Shown here: positions 1 through 9,426 of the stretch, one piece after another | Numbering within the stretch: the stretch's first letter is position 1 | Layout of the letters: each line of letters opens with the position of its first letter | IMG/VR virus record: IMGVR_UViG_3300008120_004305 | Location: 1 to 54,708 of that record | From: a virus | DNA length: 54,708 nt | Strand: one strand, 5' to 3' | Made by a program: the position numbers and the translations under genes | Notes under the pieces: model-generated | What the model was told of the DNA's origin: nothing | The model's database searches: none | The model's input: the letters and a program-made list of their open reading frames with translations, nothing else

Positions 1-492
1 TCGGATTCTCAGGCAACTATCAATATGTTCGACCTTAGATATCAATTACGCTTAAACGAACTCTACGATTTCACCTCCGCATCGTACATCAATTATACCT
101 TAACTCAACAGCACTTACGCTCTCTAGAAATTATGTTTACTGGAGAAGTTCCTATTCGTTACCAAAGACATATGCAAAGGTTATACATTGATTGGAATTG
201 GGGTAACCAAGAAGCGCCAGCGGGTACAATTGTTGTTGCCGAATGTTATGCGGCAATTAATCCTGAGGTGTATAATATGATATGGAATGACCGTTGGTTA
301 AAAGAATATGCAACGGCATTAATTAAAAGAACTTGGGGAAATAACCTTAAAAAGTTTAACGGACTTCAATTACCAGGTGGCGTGACTTTAAATGGTGACC
401 AAATTTTTCAAGAAGCCTCCGCTGAAATCGAAAGACTTGAAAAGGAAATGGAGAATAATTACGGTGCGCCGTTGGAATTCTTCTTAAACTAA
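1..492 (+). CDS. 13: Neck protein gp13 (5'-truncated by window edge)
   Basis: This is the C-terminal part of the T4 neck protein gp13, which with gp14 forms the collar that closes the DNA-filled head and joins it to the tail. The frame is open to base 1, so the gene starts outside the window; T4 gp13 is about 309 aa and about 163 codons are visible here. Recognisable features are the conserved NDRWLKRYA-type segment (NDRWLKEYATALIK), the following WGxNLxKFxGxQLPGGVTLNG segment and a final charged helix. gp14 follows after one base. Assignment is by recognised family pattern and synteny. Confidence 0.9.
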   Translation, partial: SDSQATINMFDLRYQLRLNELYDFTSASYINYTLTQQHLRSLEIMFTGEVPIRYQRHMQRLYIDWNWGNQEAPAGTIVVAECYAAINPEVYNMIWNDRWLKEYATALIKRTWGNNLKKFNGLQLPGGVTLNGDQIFQEASAEIERLEKEMENNYGAPLEFFLN

Positions 493-493
493 T

Positions 494-1375
494 ATGGCCG
501 TATCTCAATACTTTAATAATTACGGTGCACTCAATGAACAAAGGGTCATTGAAGATTTAATTATCGAATCCATTAAGATAATGGGATTTGATGCCTATTA
601 TTTACCAAATGATAATGATGGTGCTAGAGATTTATTATATGGTGAAGATCCATTGCGTATGTTTACTTCAGCATTTCCTCTGGAGTTTTATCTTTCGGAT
701 CATTTGGATTACCAAGGCCAACAAGAGATTTTTTCTAAATTTGGTTTGGAAATTAAAGATGTTGTAAATGTTATTTGTTCAAAAAATTCTTTTGCACAAA
801 GGGTGCCACAAAATACATTCACACGGCCAAGAGAAGGTGATTTAATTTATGTACCTTTCTTAAACGGTACTGGTGAATTATATGAAATAACATTTACTGA
901 ACAAGCAAAAGATTTTCATATGCTTGGTAGAAGGCAACCATATTTCTATGAGCTCAGAATGGAGAAATTCAAGTACTCACAAGAAGTTATTGCAAGTGGC
1001 GTGGCAGACATTGATGATGTTGTATATGAATCGGCTTATCAACTTCATTTAAACCTTGGCACCGTAACAGGATTATATGCAATCAACGAAATTGTATTCC
1101 AGTCACCCGATTCAACTTATGCAAACGCTACTAGCCTTGGTACTGTTCAAACCTGGATTCCTTCTTCCAATACTTTGTCTATATCCAACATTGCCGGTGA
1201 ATTTATTAATGGTCAGTCAATTATTGGCCAAACAAGCGGAGCTTTTGGACCTTTAATTCAGTTTGATCCATTAAAAGATCCATCATATAGAGAAGTTTAT
1301 GATAATGAATATATTGCTAATTCAGCCATATCTGTAATTGATTTCTCTGAAACAAATCCTTTTGGTAACATTTAA
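494..1375 (+). CDS. 14: Neck protein gp14
   Basis: 293 aa, slightly longer than T4 gp14 (256 aa). It forms the neck with gp13. The N-terminal two thirds match the family: the YxPNDNDGARDLLYGEDPL stretch (residues ~36-54), PLEFYL and SKFGLEIKD (~81-89). Residues ~198-250 are a beta-rich module (motif pieces GTVQTW, NIAGEF, IIGQTSGA) that recurs in the neighbouring gp15 and looks like an insert typical of aquatic T4-like virion proteins. The ATG lies just after the gp13 stop, and its own stop overlaps the gp15 start (TAATG), implying coupled translation. Confidence 0.92.
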   Translation: MAVSQYFNNYGALNEQRVIEDLIIESIKIMGFDAYYLPNDNDGARDLLYGEDPLRMFTSAFPLEFYLSDHLDYQGQQEIFSKFGLEIKDVVNVICSKNSFAQRVPQNTFTRPREGDLIYVPFLNGTGELYEITFTEQAKDFHMLGRRQPYFYELRMEKFKYSQEVIASGVADIDDVVYESAYQLHLNLGTVTGLYAINEIVFQSPDSTYANATSLGTVQTWIPSSNTLSISNIAGEFINGQSIIGQTSGAFGPLIQFDPLKDPSYREVYDNEYIANSAISVIDFSETNPFGNI

Positions 1376-2466
1376 TGGCAAATACATCATATAATCGAAT
1401 CATTCGTAAACTTGTAGTAGGTTTTGGTAATCTATTTAAAGATATTACTTTGGTTCGTTATAACGGAGATAATTCTGAGGCAGAAAGATTTATTGTGCCT
1501 ATTGCTTATGCAGCAAAAGAAATGTATGTACAAAGACTTGAAAGTGATCCAAATTTAGATAAAAAAGTTTCAACAACTTTACCTCGTATGTCATTCGAAA
1601 TGAATGGACTTCAATATGATGCCACAAGAAAACAAAATACTAATATTAAAAATGCTGCGGTCACTAGTGGCGGTATAGTAAAATCACAATACAATCCTGT
1701 ACCATATAATTTTGATTTTAGTTTATATCTTTATGTTCGTAACATTGAAGATGGTACTCAAATTATTGAACACATTCTTCCTTATTTCACGCCAGACTAC
1801 ACCATTAAATTAAATTTAGTTCCTGAGATGGGTATCATTAAAGAAATACCAGTTATTTTAAATACTACAAGTTCTGAAGTGATATATCAAGGTGATAGAT
1901 TTTCTGAAACAAGAATGGTTATTTGGACATTAAACTTTACTGTCAAAGGTTTTGTTTATGGTCAAACATCGGCAGCAAAACAAATTTATGCTTCGATTAC
2001 AAATTTCTTACCAATGATAACGCCAACCGATACGATTGATTTTAATGCAACAACAGGTCTAGGTCAATATCAACAAGGTGAAAATGTGTATCAAGGTTAT
2101 TCTTTAGGCACTTCAACAGCAACGGCTAGAGTATCTCTTTGGGATGGCGTAGGTAAAATATTAAAATTAACAAACATTAACGGCAATTTTGTTTCATCAT
2201 TACCTATTATTGGTACTGTTACTAATGCCAACTATATGTTTTCATCTTATCAAACTAAGGCTAATGTACAAGCACAAATTATTATTGTGCCGAACCCAAC
2301 AGATGCTAACGCCAATTCATTATATACATATACCACCGTAATTAATGAAACTCCAAATATACAATCCATCATTACTACATCAACAACATTTGCTGGTGAT
2401 TTAATGACTGAAGTTGGTGTAGATGATTTATTAACTCAAACAGAAAACAAAACAGACTTTAACTAA
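1375..2466 (+). CDS. 15: Tail completion / sheath stabiliser gp15
   Basis: 363 aa against 272 aa in T4. gp15 caps the sheath and provides the docking ring for the neck. Family hallmarks are the N-terminal FGNLFKDI, VPIAYAAKE (~41-49), LPRMSF (~69-74), SQYNPVPY (~104-111) and WTLNFTVKGFVYG (~184-196). The extra C-terminal length holds a module at ~235-285 (VYQG, SLWD, NINGNF, IIGTV) resembling the one in gp14. It starts in a TAATG overlap with gp14. Confidence 0.92.
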   Translation: MANTSYNRIIRKLVVGFGNLFKDITLVRYNGDNSEAERFIVPIAYAAKEMYVQRLESDPNLDKKVSTTLPRMSFEMNGLQYDATRKQNTNIKNAAVTSGGIVKSQYNPVPYNFDFSLYLYVRNIEDGTQIIEHILPYFTPDYTIKLNLVPEMGIIKEIPVILNTTSSEVIYQGDRFSETRMVIWTLNFTVKGFVYGQTSAAKQIYASITNFLPMITPTDTIDFNATTGLGQYQQGENVYQGYSLGTSTATARVSLWDGVGKILKLTNINGNFVSSLPIIGTVTNANYMFSSYQTKANVQAQIIIVPNPTDANANSLYTYTTVINETPNIQSIITTSTTFAGDLMTEVGVDDLLTQTENKTDFN

Positions 2467-2475
2467 AGGCTTAAA

Positions 2476-3015
2476 ATGTCCAGAACATTACAATTTAAAC
2501 GATATTCAAATACAGCACTTTTAAGTGTTACTGGTGCAGTGGGAGAACTTATTGTTGATACCACCAACGACACCGTTACTGTACACGATGGCACAACTGC
2601 AGGCGGTACAAGACTTGCCACAGAAGCATTTGCTAGAACCACTCCATTTTCTCAAGCGGCTTTTAATAAAGCTAATTCGGCCAATTCTTTAGCACAAGCG
2701 GCATTTAATTATGCTAACACGATTGTTTCAGATTCACAAATTGACAACGTAGCCAGAATTGTGGCTAATAGTACTGCTATTGTTGCTAATATTGTGGCGG
2801 CTGGCCTTGTATCAACCAACACAAATACGGCAATTGCTTTAGCTGGAGTTACAGCGGCTAATGCCAACATATTATTCTTAACTGGATTTAGCCAAGGTGC
2901 TTACGATAAAGCTAATACTGCTAATGCTAATGCAATTACAGTATCACAGTTAAAATCTATAACAGCAAATGCTGCAACATATGCTGCGTTTCAATCTGCA
3001 ATTGCAGCATTATAA
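2476..3015 (+). CDS. Putative virion/fibre-like structural protein with AAFNKAN repeats
   Basis: 179 aa, not a T4 core protein. The N-terminus (GELIVDTTNDTVTVHDGTT, ~23-41) is the short beta-hairpin repeat found at the start of many phage tail-fibre and virion proteins. The rest is Ala/Asn rich with repeated SQAAFNKANSAN, AQAAFNYAN and SQGAYDKANTAN segments (~58-80 and ~139-151), a pattern common in aquatic T4-like structural proteins and suggestive of helical or coiled-coil fibre segments. It sits between gp15 and the terminase. A structural role is inferred; the exact function is unknown. Confidence 0.7.
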   Translation: MSRTLQFKRYSNTALLSVTGAVGELIVDTTNDTVTVHDGTTAGGTRLATEAFARTTPFSQAAFNKANSANSLAQAAFNYANTIVSDSQIDNVARIVANSTAIVANIVAAGLVSTNTNTAIALAGVTAANANILFLTGFSQGAYDKANTANANAITVSQLKSITANAATYAAFQSAIAAL

Positions 3016-3042
3016 TTATTAGTATCAAACCTATATAACAAT

Positions 3043-3465
3043 ATGAACGAATTGAATAAAAACTTATCTGATATATTTGATGTAACACCTATTGAAGAAG
3101 TTAAGAAAGAAAAACTTCCAACGGTGTCTGCCAAATATAATAAACCTGATATTGAATCCGATTTAGCGGATGCTTACCAACAATCACGGGAAAATCTTCA
3201 AGGTATTATTGACCAAGGCCAGGAAGCCATGCATGAGATTTTGGAGATTGCCAAAGCAGGCCAACACCCTCGAGCATTTGAAGTCTACGGAGGCATACTT
3301 AAAAATATGGTAGATGCCAACAAAGAATTGTTATCAATTCAAAAACAAATGCGTGAGATGGACAACACCAAAAAAGAAACTAATAATACCACAATTGACA
3401 AAGCCATTTTTGTCGGTTCAACTGCTGACTTAGGCAAGTTACTCAAAGACAATGGGCACAAGTAA
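3043..3465 (+). CDS. 16: Terminase small subunit gp16
   Basis: 140 aa (T4 gp16 is 164 aa). It regulates and assists the gp17 packaging motor in recognising DNA. It has an acidic/basic N-terminal tail, then a helical core (ESDLADAYQQSRENLQGIIDQ and ALEI-like segments, ~38-95) and a helix around KNMVDANKELLSIQKQM, fitting the coiled-coil terminase small-subunit architecture. It overlaps the start of gp17 by 14 bases. No strong Shine-Dalgarno is visible before its ATG. Assignment rests mainly on position and helix pattern. Confidence 0.85.
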   Translation: MNELNKNLSDIFDVTPIEEVKKEKLPTVSAKYNKPDIESDLADAYQQSRENLQGIIDQGQEAMHEILEIAKAGQHPRAFEVYGGILKNMVDANKELLSIQKQMREMDNTKKETNNTTIDKAIFVGSTADLGKLLKDNGHK

Positions 3466-5110
3466 AGAGTCGTATCGTGACAACCCCCTACTGAAACGGG
3501 TAGGTGTCAAAGTAGAATACACAAAAGAGCAGTTTGATGAGTATGTCAAATGCGCTCAAGATCCTATTTACTTTACCAAGTACATGAATATTATTACACT
3601 AGATGAAGGTCTAGTGCCTTTTAATATGTACGATTTTCAGAAAGATATGATTAGTACCTTTCACGATAATCGTTTTAGTATTGTTAAATGTCCTCGTCAG
3701 GTTGGTAAAACTACTACTGCTGTTGCCTATTTACTTTGGACAGTTCTGTTTAAAGATTCTCAATCGATTGCTGTTCTTGCCAACCGTGGTGAAACTGCTC
3801 GAGCCATTCTTGGTAAACTTCAGTTGGCATATGAGAATCTGCCAATTTGGATGCAACAAGGTGTTGTGGAGTGGAACAAAGGTCGTATTGAATTAGAAAA
3901 CGGTTCTGTAATTATTGCTTCTTCAACATCAGGTTCAGCAGCTCGTTCTGGTTCGTTTAACATTGTATTCTTAGACGAGTTTGCTTTCGTACCATCCAAT
4001 ATTGCCTACGACTTTATTACCTCAGTTTATCCAGTTATTACTGCTGGTACTAAAACAAAGATTATTATTGTATCTACACCAAATGGTATGAATCTGTTCT
4101 ACAAACTTTGGACAGATGCAGTCAACAATAAAAACAATTATGTTCCATTTGAAATTCATTGGTCTATGGTACCAGGTCGTGATGAAAACTGGAAAGAAGA
4201 AACTATTAAAAATACTTCTGAACATCAGTTCCGTCAGGAGTTTGAAACCGAGTTTTTAGGTTCTTCCAATACTTTAATCTCGGCACAAAAATTACAACAG
4301 TTAGTCTACCAAGAAGCAATTGCAGAACACGATAAGGTTAAAATTTATAAACCTCCGGTTAAAGACGATAAACCCCACATTTACGGTATGTTTGTAGATG
4401 TTTCAGAAGGTAAAGGATTAGATTCATCAACCTTCTCAATAATTGATATGACAACCATGCCGTATGAACAGGTTGCCACATACAAGAGTTCTTCTATTTC
4501 GACCTTGTTATTTCCAACCGTAATTTATAATGCGGCTAGAATGTATAATGATGCTTATGTTTTGGTTGAAATTAACAACACTCCACAGATTGCTGATATT
4601 CTCCATCAAGACTTAGAGTATGAAAATCTATTTAAAGTATTTACAGGTAACAAAAAACCACAACAATTATCGGCTGGTTTTGCCAGAGGTATTCAGTTGG
4701 GTTTAAAGATGTCTACTCAGGTTAAACGAATTGGTTGTTCTAACCTAAAGACATTAGTTGAAGGTAATAAATTAGTTATTAACGATTTTGATACCATTTC
4801 AGAATTGACTACTTTTGTGGCAAGCAAGACTTCTTTTGCAGCCGAGAGTGACGCCAATGATGATATGGTTATGGGACTGGTCACTTTTGCTTGGGCAACC
4901 ACACAAGTTCTTTTTAGAGAGATTGTTGCTCATGATGTTCGTAAGCAACTTCAACTTGAAAATATGAACCAGTATGACGAAGAAACTCTACCTGCACCGG
5001 TTATTGAGAACGGATTAGAAAATGAATTTATATTGGAAGGTGGAGATGTATGGGAAAAAGCGGATTCAGGAGAAACGTATGCTGGTTTTTTTAAAGAAAT
5101 GAGTAGGTAA
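3452..5110 (+). CDS. 17: Terminase large subunit gp17
   Basis: 552 aa. ATPase-nuclease motor that cuts concatemeric DNA and pumps it into the prohead through the portal. The N-terminal ATPase has Walker A PRQVGKTT (~81-88) and Walker B IVFLDEFAFV (~171-180, with the catalytic Glu). The C-terminal RNase H-fold nuclease begins with the metal-binding GMFVDVSEG (Asp ~316). Length is a little below T4 (610 aa). The start overlaps gp16. No intron or break is seen. Confidence 0.97.
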   Translation: MGTSKESYRDNPLLKRVGVKVEYTKEQFDEYVKCAQDPIYFTKYMNIITLDEGLVPFNMYDFQKDMISTFHDNRFSIVKCPRQVGKTTTAVAYLLWTVLFKDSQSIAVLANRGETARAILGKLQLAYENLPIWMQQGVVEWNKGRIELENGSVIIASSTSGSAARSGSFNIVFLDEFAFVPSNIAYDFITSVYPVITAGTKTKIIIVSTPNGMNLFYKLWTDAVNNKNNYVPFEIHWSMVPGRDENWKEETIKNTSEHQFRQEFETEFLGSSNTLISAQKLQQLVYQEAIAEHDKVKIYKPPVKDDKPHIYGMFVDVSEGKGLDSSTFSIIDMTTMPYEQVATYKSSSISTLLFPTVIYNAARMYNDAYVLVEINNTPQIADILHQDLEYENLFKVFTGNKKPQQLSAGFARGIQLGLKMSTQVKRIGCSNLKTLVEGNKLVINDFDTISELTTFVASKTSFAAESDANDDMVMGLVTFAWATTQVLFREIVAHDVRKQLQLENMNQYDEETLPAPVIENGLENEFILEGGDVWEKADSGETYAGFFKEMSR

Positions 5111-5128
5111 TCTCTAAATACGGCCTAT

Positions 5129-5136
5129 CATAAATA
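5129..5136 (+). promoter_or_regulatory. Late promoter motif upstream of gp18
   Basis: CATAAATA, one base from the T4 late consensus TATAAATA that is read by gp55-programmed RNA polymerase. It lies about 50 bases before the sheath start, in the non-coding gap after gp17. The site is inferred by motif and position only. Confidence 0.6.
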
Positions 5137-5186
5137 TCATTATAGTATCGTAAGTGCCAATAAATCATATATCAAGGAGATAATAA

Positions 5187-6908
5187 ATGGCAATCCAAAT
5201 CTCTCCAGGCGTATCCGTATCTGAAGTCGACCAAACCACGGTTGTTCCTTCAATACTAACTACTGCCGGTGCATTCGCTGGAAACTTTGCATGGGGTCCA
5301 GCAAACCAAATTGTTACAGTTACCGATGAGGTTGATTTAGTCAATCGTTTTGGTAAACCAAATCCAAGCCCAACCACCAACACAACAACTAGTTTTTTAA
5401 CAGCCGCTTCTTTTTTAGCTTACGGTAATAATTTAAAAATTGTTCGTGCTATTAATGTTGGAGCTACTAATGCTACTGCAACTGGTTCATATATTCAAAT
5501 TAGTAATCCTGAAGTATATACCGATTTTGGTTTTAATTCAGACCAAGGAAACGTTTATGGCGCTTTCGCTGCAAGATTCATTGGTACTTATGGTAATTCT
5601 TTAGCCGTTTCTGTTGTAGACGCCAATACATATTCAGCTAGTTGGAACGTCAATGGTTATGGTGTTGCTAGTTTCTTTAACGGTGCTCCAGGTACATCTG
5701 CACAAGCTGCGGCTTATGGTGCAGCCAATGATGAAATTCACGTTGCTGTTGTTGACATAGGTGGTGCATTTTCTGGCACAAAAGGTACAGTATTAGAAAC
5801 ATACCCATACCTATCAAAAGCTACAAATGTGACCGATTCTTTAGGAAATTCAAATTGGTACAAACAAGTAATTTATAACCAATCCAAATACATTTATGCA
5901 ATGGATACTCCTGGTTATGCCACGACAAATTCTACTTGGAATAGACCAGCATCTAACAATTTTGTTTTTGCAACATTAGCTACCAGGTCAACTTCAATAC
6001 TGTCTGGCGGTATTGACCAAGACCCAAGTACTGCAAACACAATTACAGCATTTTCAAAATTTCAAAGTCCAGATGATGTGGATATCTCACTAGTAATTAC
6101 TGGTGATGCAAGCAATACAGTACAACAATATGTTATCGATAGCATCGTTAATACTCGTAAAGACTGTGTAGCATTTATTTCACCGCCATCTTCAGCTGTG
6201 ATAAATCAAAGTGGTTCTGAAACAACCAATATTACTACTTGGTATAATGGTTTAAATCGTACAACATCTTATGCTGTTGCTGATACTGGTTGGAAGTATA
6301 TGTTCAACAAGTACAGTAATACTTACCAGTATGTTCCGCTAAATGCTGATATTGCTGGTTTATGTGTATATACCGATTCAGTTACAGATCCATGGTTCTC
6401 ACCTGCTGGTTTAAATCGTGGCGCATTAAAGAATGTTGTTCGTTTGGCATGGAATCCAAAACAAACAGATAGAGATACATTGTATTCTTTAGGCATTAAT
6501 TCTGTTGTTTCTTTACCAGGTCAAGGAACAGTTCTTTACGGAGATAAAACACTACAAGCCAAACCATCAGCGTTTGACCGTATTAATGTACGCAGATTGT
6601 TTATTGTACTTGAAAAAGCAATTGCAACTGCCTCTAAGTACTCTTTGTTTGAATTCAATGATGATTTTACCAGAGCAGACTTTGTTGCCATGGTAACTCC
6701 GTTCTTACGAGATGTTCAAGGTCGCCGTGGTATTACTGACTTCCGTGTTGTTTGTGACACTACAAATAATACCCCGCAAGTTATTGATTCTAATCAGTTT
6801 GTTGGTGACATTTACATCAAGCCTGCTCGTTCAATTAATTTCATCCAATTGAATTTCGTTGCTGTAAGAACTGGCGTCAACTTTACAACAATCGTTGGTG
6901 CAGCTTAA
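5187..6908 (+). CDS. 18: Tail sheath protein gp18
   Basis: 573 aa (T4 gp18 659 aa). Contractile sheath subunit. The N-terminus (PGVSVSEVD ~7-15) and the family segment WGPANQIVTVT (~36-46) are typical. The C-terminal region holds FDRINVRRLF (~467-476), the RRGI...DFRVVCD segment and the terminal FIQLNFVAVRTGV strand used in subunit interlocking. A good SD (AAGGAG) precedes the ATG. The middle is variable, as in the family. The tube gene follows 26 bases later. Confidence 0.96.
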   Translation: MAIQISPGVSVSEVDQTTVVPSILTTAGAFAGNFAWGPANQIVTVTDEVDLVNRFGKPNPSPTTNTTTSFLTAASFLAYGNNLKIVRAINVGATNATATGSYIQISNPEVYTDFGFNSDQGNVYGAFAARFIGTYGNSLAVSVVDANTYSASWNVNGYGVASFFNGAPGTSAQAAAYGAANDEIHVAVVDIGGAFSGTKGTVLETYPYLSKATNVTDSLGNSNWYKQVIYNQSKYIYAMDTPGYATTNSTWNRPASNNFVFATLATRSTSILSGGIDQDPSTANTITAFSKFQSPDDVDISLVITGDASNTVQQYVIDSIVNTRKDCVAFISPPSSAVINQSGSETTNITTWYNGLNRTTSYAVADTGWKYMFNKYSNTYQYVPLNADIAGLCVYTDSVTDPWFSPAGLNRGALKNVVRLAWNPKQTDRDTLYSLGINSVVSLPGQGTVLYGDKTLQAKPSAFDRINVRRLFIVLEKAIATASKYSLFEFNDDFTRADFVAMVTPFLRDVQGRRGITDFRVVCDTTNNTPQVIDSNQFVGDIYIKPARSINFIQLNFVAVRTGVNFTTIVGAA

Positions 6909-6914
6909 TAAATA
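6907..6914 (+). promoter_or_regulatory. Possible late promoter motif upstream of gp19
   Basis: AATAAATA overlaps the gp18 stop codon and lies 20 bases before the gp19 ATG. It fits the NATAAATA late pattern seen before other virion genes here. It is one of the weaker matches and could be chance in AT-rich DNA. Confidence 0.4.
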
Positions 6915-6934
6915 CTAACGAATAGGAGAAAAGA

Positions 6935-7480
6935 ATGGCATTCAACGTAACAGAATTTAGAGCGAATATGATTGGTGACGGTGCCCGTCCCAATCTATTT
7001 CAAGTAACTCTATCCTTCCCAACAGTTGCACAAAACGGTACAGCAGCTGCACAGAAAACAACATTTATGGCCAAATCGGCACAGTTACCTGGTTCTACCG
7101 TAGGTACTGTACCTTTGTATTATTTTGGTCGTGAACTCAAGTTTGCTGGCAATCGTACCTTTACTGATTGGACATTACAAATCATTAACGATGAAGATTT
7201 CACAATTCGTAACGCACTTGAGTCCTGGATGAACGCAATAAATAGTCATGCAGGCAATGTGCGTAATCCAGGAGCTGGTGGTCCAGCAGGTTATACTGTT
7301 GATGCAAAAGTTGACCAATACGGTAAGACTGGTAATATTGTTAAGTCTTACAACTTTGTTGGTTTGTTCCCACTAGATTTGGCACCAATTGATTTAGATT
7401 GGGGTTCAAACGATACCATTGAAGAATACTCGGCAACGTTTGCCTATCAATGGTGGGAATCGGCACCATCAACTACTTAA
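6935..7480 (+). CDS. 19: Tail tube protein gp19
   Basis: 181 aa, close to T4 gp19 (163 aa). Subunit of the inner tail tube through which DNA passes. Features: N-terminal RPNLFQVTLSFP, TTFMAKSAQLPGST (~46-59), FGRELKFAGNRTFTDWTLQIINDEDF (~68-94, shown here only as the family core) and the C-terminal EYSATFAYQWWE strand. AGGAG precedes the ATG. A terminator-like hairpin follows directly. Confidence 0.95.
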   Translation: MAFNVTEFRANMIGDGARPNLFQVTLSFPTVAQNGTAAAQKTTFMAKSAQLPGSTVGTVPLYYFGRELKFAGNRTFTDWTLQIINDEDFTIRNALESWMNAINSHAGNVRNPGAGGPAGYTVDAKVDQYGKTGNIVKSYNFVGLFPLDLAPIDLDWGSNDTIEEYSATFAYQWWESAPSTT

Positions 7481-7489
7481 TTATTTTAC

Positions 7490-7522
7490 GGAGAGGCTTA
7501 GTCCTCTCCATCATGTTTTTTT
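7490..7522 (+). terminator. Terminator-like hairpin after gp19
   Basis: GGAGAGG (7490-7496) and CCTCTCC (7503-7509) form a perfect 7-bp stem with a six-base loop. A run of seven T (7516-7522) follows six bases later. It separates the abundant sheath and tube genes from the portal gene, so it probably reduces read-through; the gap before the T-run suggests a partial terminator or RNA-stabilising hairpin. Confidence 0.6.
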
Positions 7523-7540
7523 GAATTGGATTAGAACAAT

Positions 7541-9166
7541 ATGGCAGCCTCAAATAAATTTTCTCTTTTTGGTTTTACAATTGCTCGAGCTAAGTCGGAA
7601 GACGAAGCTGGAGTCCAACAGTCGTTTTCGCCGCCAACCAATGATGATGGCGCACTTACGATTACATCGGCCGCTTATTATGGAACATATGTTGACCTAG
7701 ATGGCACCGCTAAAAATGAAGTTGAATTAATCTCACGTTACCGTGAAATGGCAATGCAGCCAGAAATTGAAGCCGCCATTGATGATATTGTTAATGAAGC
7801 TATTTGCCAAGACGATGATGGCAAAAATATCAAAATCATTATGGATGAATTGAAGCAACCAGAAAAAATTAAAAATGCCATTCGTGCTGAGTTTAATACT
7901 GTTCTTCGTATGTTAAATTACAAGAGCTTGGCACACGATATTTTCCGTAGATACTATGTTGATGGTAGAATGTTCTACCATGTTATTATTGACCGTGAAA
8001 AACCAACAGAAGGTATTAAAGAACTCCGTTATATTGATCCACGTAAACTGCGCAAAGTACGTGAGATTAAAAAAAGAAAAGATGAGCGCACTGGCGTGGA
8101 GGTGATGGATCTTGTTAACGAATATTATATCTTCAACGATAAGGTTACTACTGGTTCTTCTAGCAACTTTGGTCCTGTTGGTGTCCGTATTACCACAGAT
8201 TCCATTATCTCAGTTGTTTCTGGTCTCATGGATTCTCGCCGTGCCGTGGTATTGTCGTATCTACACAAAGCAATCAAGCCATTAAATCAGTTAAGGATGA
8301 TTGAAGATGCGACTGTCATTTACCGTATTAGTCGTGCCCCTGAGCGCCGTATTTTCTATATTGACGTAGGCAATTTACCTAAGTTGAAGGCAGAACAATA
8401 TCTGCGTGACATTATGGTAAAATACAAAAACAAACTTGTATACGATGCCAATACAGGTGAAGTCCGTGATGACCGTAAATTCTTGTCCATGATGGAAGAT
8501 TTCTGGTTGCCACGCCGTGAAGGCGGAAAAGGCACAGAGATTACTACACTACCTGGTGGTCAAAACCTAGGTGAGTTAGAAGATGTTAAGTATTTTGAAA
8601 AGAAACTATACAAGGCTTTAAATGTACCAGTTTCCCGTTTAAATCCAGAATTAAATGGTTTTTCACTTGGTCGTAGTAATGAAATTACCCGTGACGAACT
8701 AAAGTTTGCTAAATTTGTTGACCGTATGCGCAACAAGTTTTCTGATTTGTTTGAACAAGCACTCCGTGTTCAATGTGTATTAAAAGGTATTTGTACTGCT
8801 GAAGAATGGGCAGAAATGAAGGAACATATTTACTATGACTTCATTAAAGATAATAATTTCTCTGAACTTAAAGAAGCTGAATTAATGACTAACCGTTTAC
8901 AGTTGTTGAGTTCTGTTGATCCATATACAGGTCGTTACTTCTCGCAGTCATGGATTCAACGCAATGTTCTTCGTTTATCTGATGATGAGATTGAGATGAT
9001 GGACAAAGAGATTAACCAAGAGAAGAAAGATGGTTTTGGATTGCCGGTTGCAGTCAGTAATGATATAGCACAACAGATGATGATGTCTGGAGTACCAGAA
9101 CAACCAACCAATCCGGCTGATGTGCCTATTAAAGATGTAGGCAAAAAAGACCAACAAAAAGCATAG
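7541..9166 (+). CDS. 20: Portal vertex protein gp20
   Basis: 541 aa (T4 gp20 524 aa). Dodecameric ring at the unique head vertex; entry point for DNA and platform for terminase and neck. Typical segments: LISRYREMAMQPEIEAAIDDIVNEAI (~61-87), YVDGRMFYH (~141-149), IDPRKLRKVREI, and the later MEDFWLPRREGGKGTEI with TLPGGQNLGELEDV. The acidic/Lys-rich C-terminus is of the family kind. It begins after the hairpin that follows gp19. Confidence 0.96.
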   Translation: MAASNKFSLFGFTIARAKSEDEAGVQQSFSPPTNDDGALTITSAAYYGTYVDLDGTAKNEVELISRYREMAMQPEIEAAIDDIVNEAICQDDDGKNIKIIMDELKQPEKIKNAIRAEFNTVLRMLNYKSLAHDIFRRYYVDGRMFYHVIIDREKPTEGIKELRYIDPRKLRKVREIKKRKDERTGVEVMDLVNEYYIFNDKVTTGSSSNFGPVGVRITTDSIISVVSGLMDSRRAVVLSYLHKAIKPLNQLRMIEDATVIYRISRAPERRIFYIDVGNLPKLKAEQYLRDIMVKYKNKLVYDANTGEVRDDRKFLSMMEDFWLPRREGGKGTEITTLPGGQNLGELEDVKYFEKKLYKALNVPVSRLNPELNGFSLGRSNEITRDELKFAKFVDRMRNKFSDLFEQALRVQCVLKGICTAEEWAEMKEHIYYDFIKDNNFSELKEAELMTNRLQLLSSVDPYTGRYFSQSWIQRNVLRLSDDEIEMMDKEINQEKKDGFGLPVAVSNDIAQQMMMSGVPEQPTNPADVPIKDVGKKDQQKA

Positions 9167-9168
9167 TT

Positions 9169-9176
9169 GATAAATA
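9169..9176 (+). promoter_or_regulatory. Late promoter motif upstream of gp67-like gene
   Basis: GATAAATA, 27 bases before the prohead core gene at 9203 and just after the gp20 stop. It matches the NATAAATA late pattern; an SD (AAGGAG) follows. Confidence 0.5.
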
Positions 9177-9202
9177 TATAATTGGTATAAGGAGATACAA
9201 AA

Positions 9203-9418
9203 ATGTCAGGATTTTCAACCCGCAATATCGTTGATTACGCAATGGATGCAGACGCAGTAAATTTTAGAAGCGAATTATATGGAGCAATTCACGATAAAGT
9301 AACTGCCCATATTGAAGCCGCTAAACAGGTTGTTGCACAAAATTTTATTACTCCTGAAACGGAAGAATCTGCTGAAGAAACAGTAGATTCAGAACAAGCT
9401 GAACAAAGCGAAGAATAG
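9203..9418 (+). CDS. 67: Prohead core (scaffold) protein gp67-like
   Basis: 71 aa (T4 gp67 80 aa). It has the family design: a short helical N-terminal part (SELYGAIHDKVTAHIEAAKQVVAQNF) followed by a strongly acidic tail (EESAEETVDSEQAEQSEE). In T4 this protein lies in the prohead core and is degraded by gp21 during maturation. Position between portal and protease supports the call. Sequence similarity is low, so synteny and composition carry the assignment. Confidence 0.75.
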   Translation: MSGFSTRNIVDYAMDADAVNFRSELYGAIHDKVTAHIEAAKQVVAQNFITPETEESAEETVDSEQAEQSEE

Positions 9419-9426
9419 GATAAAAA

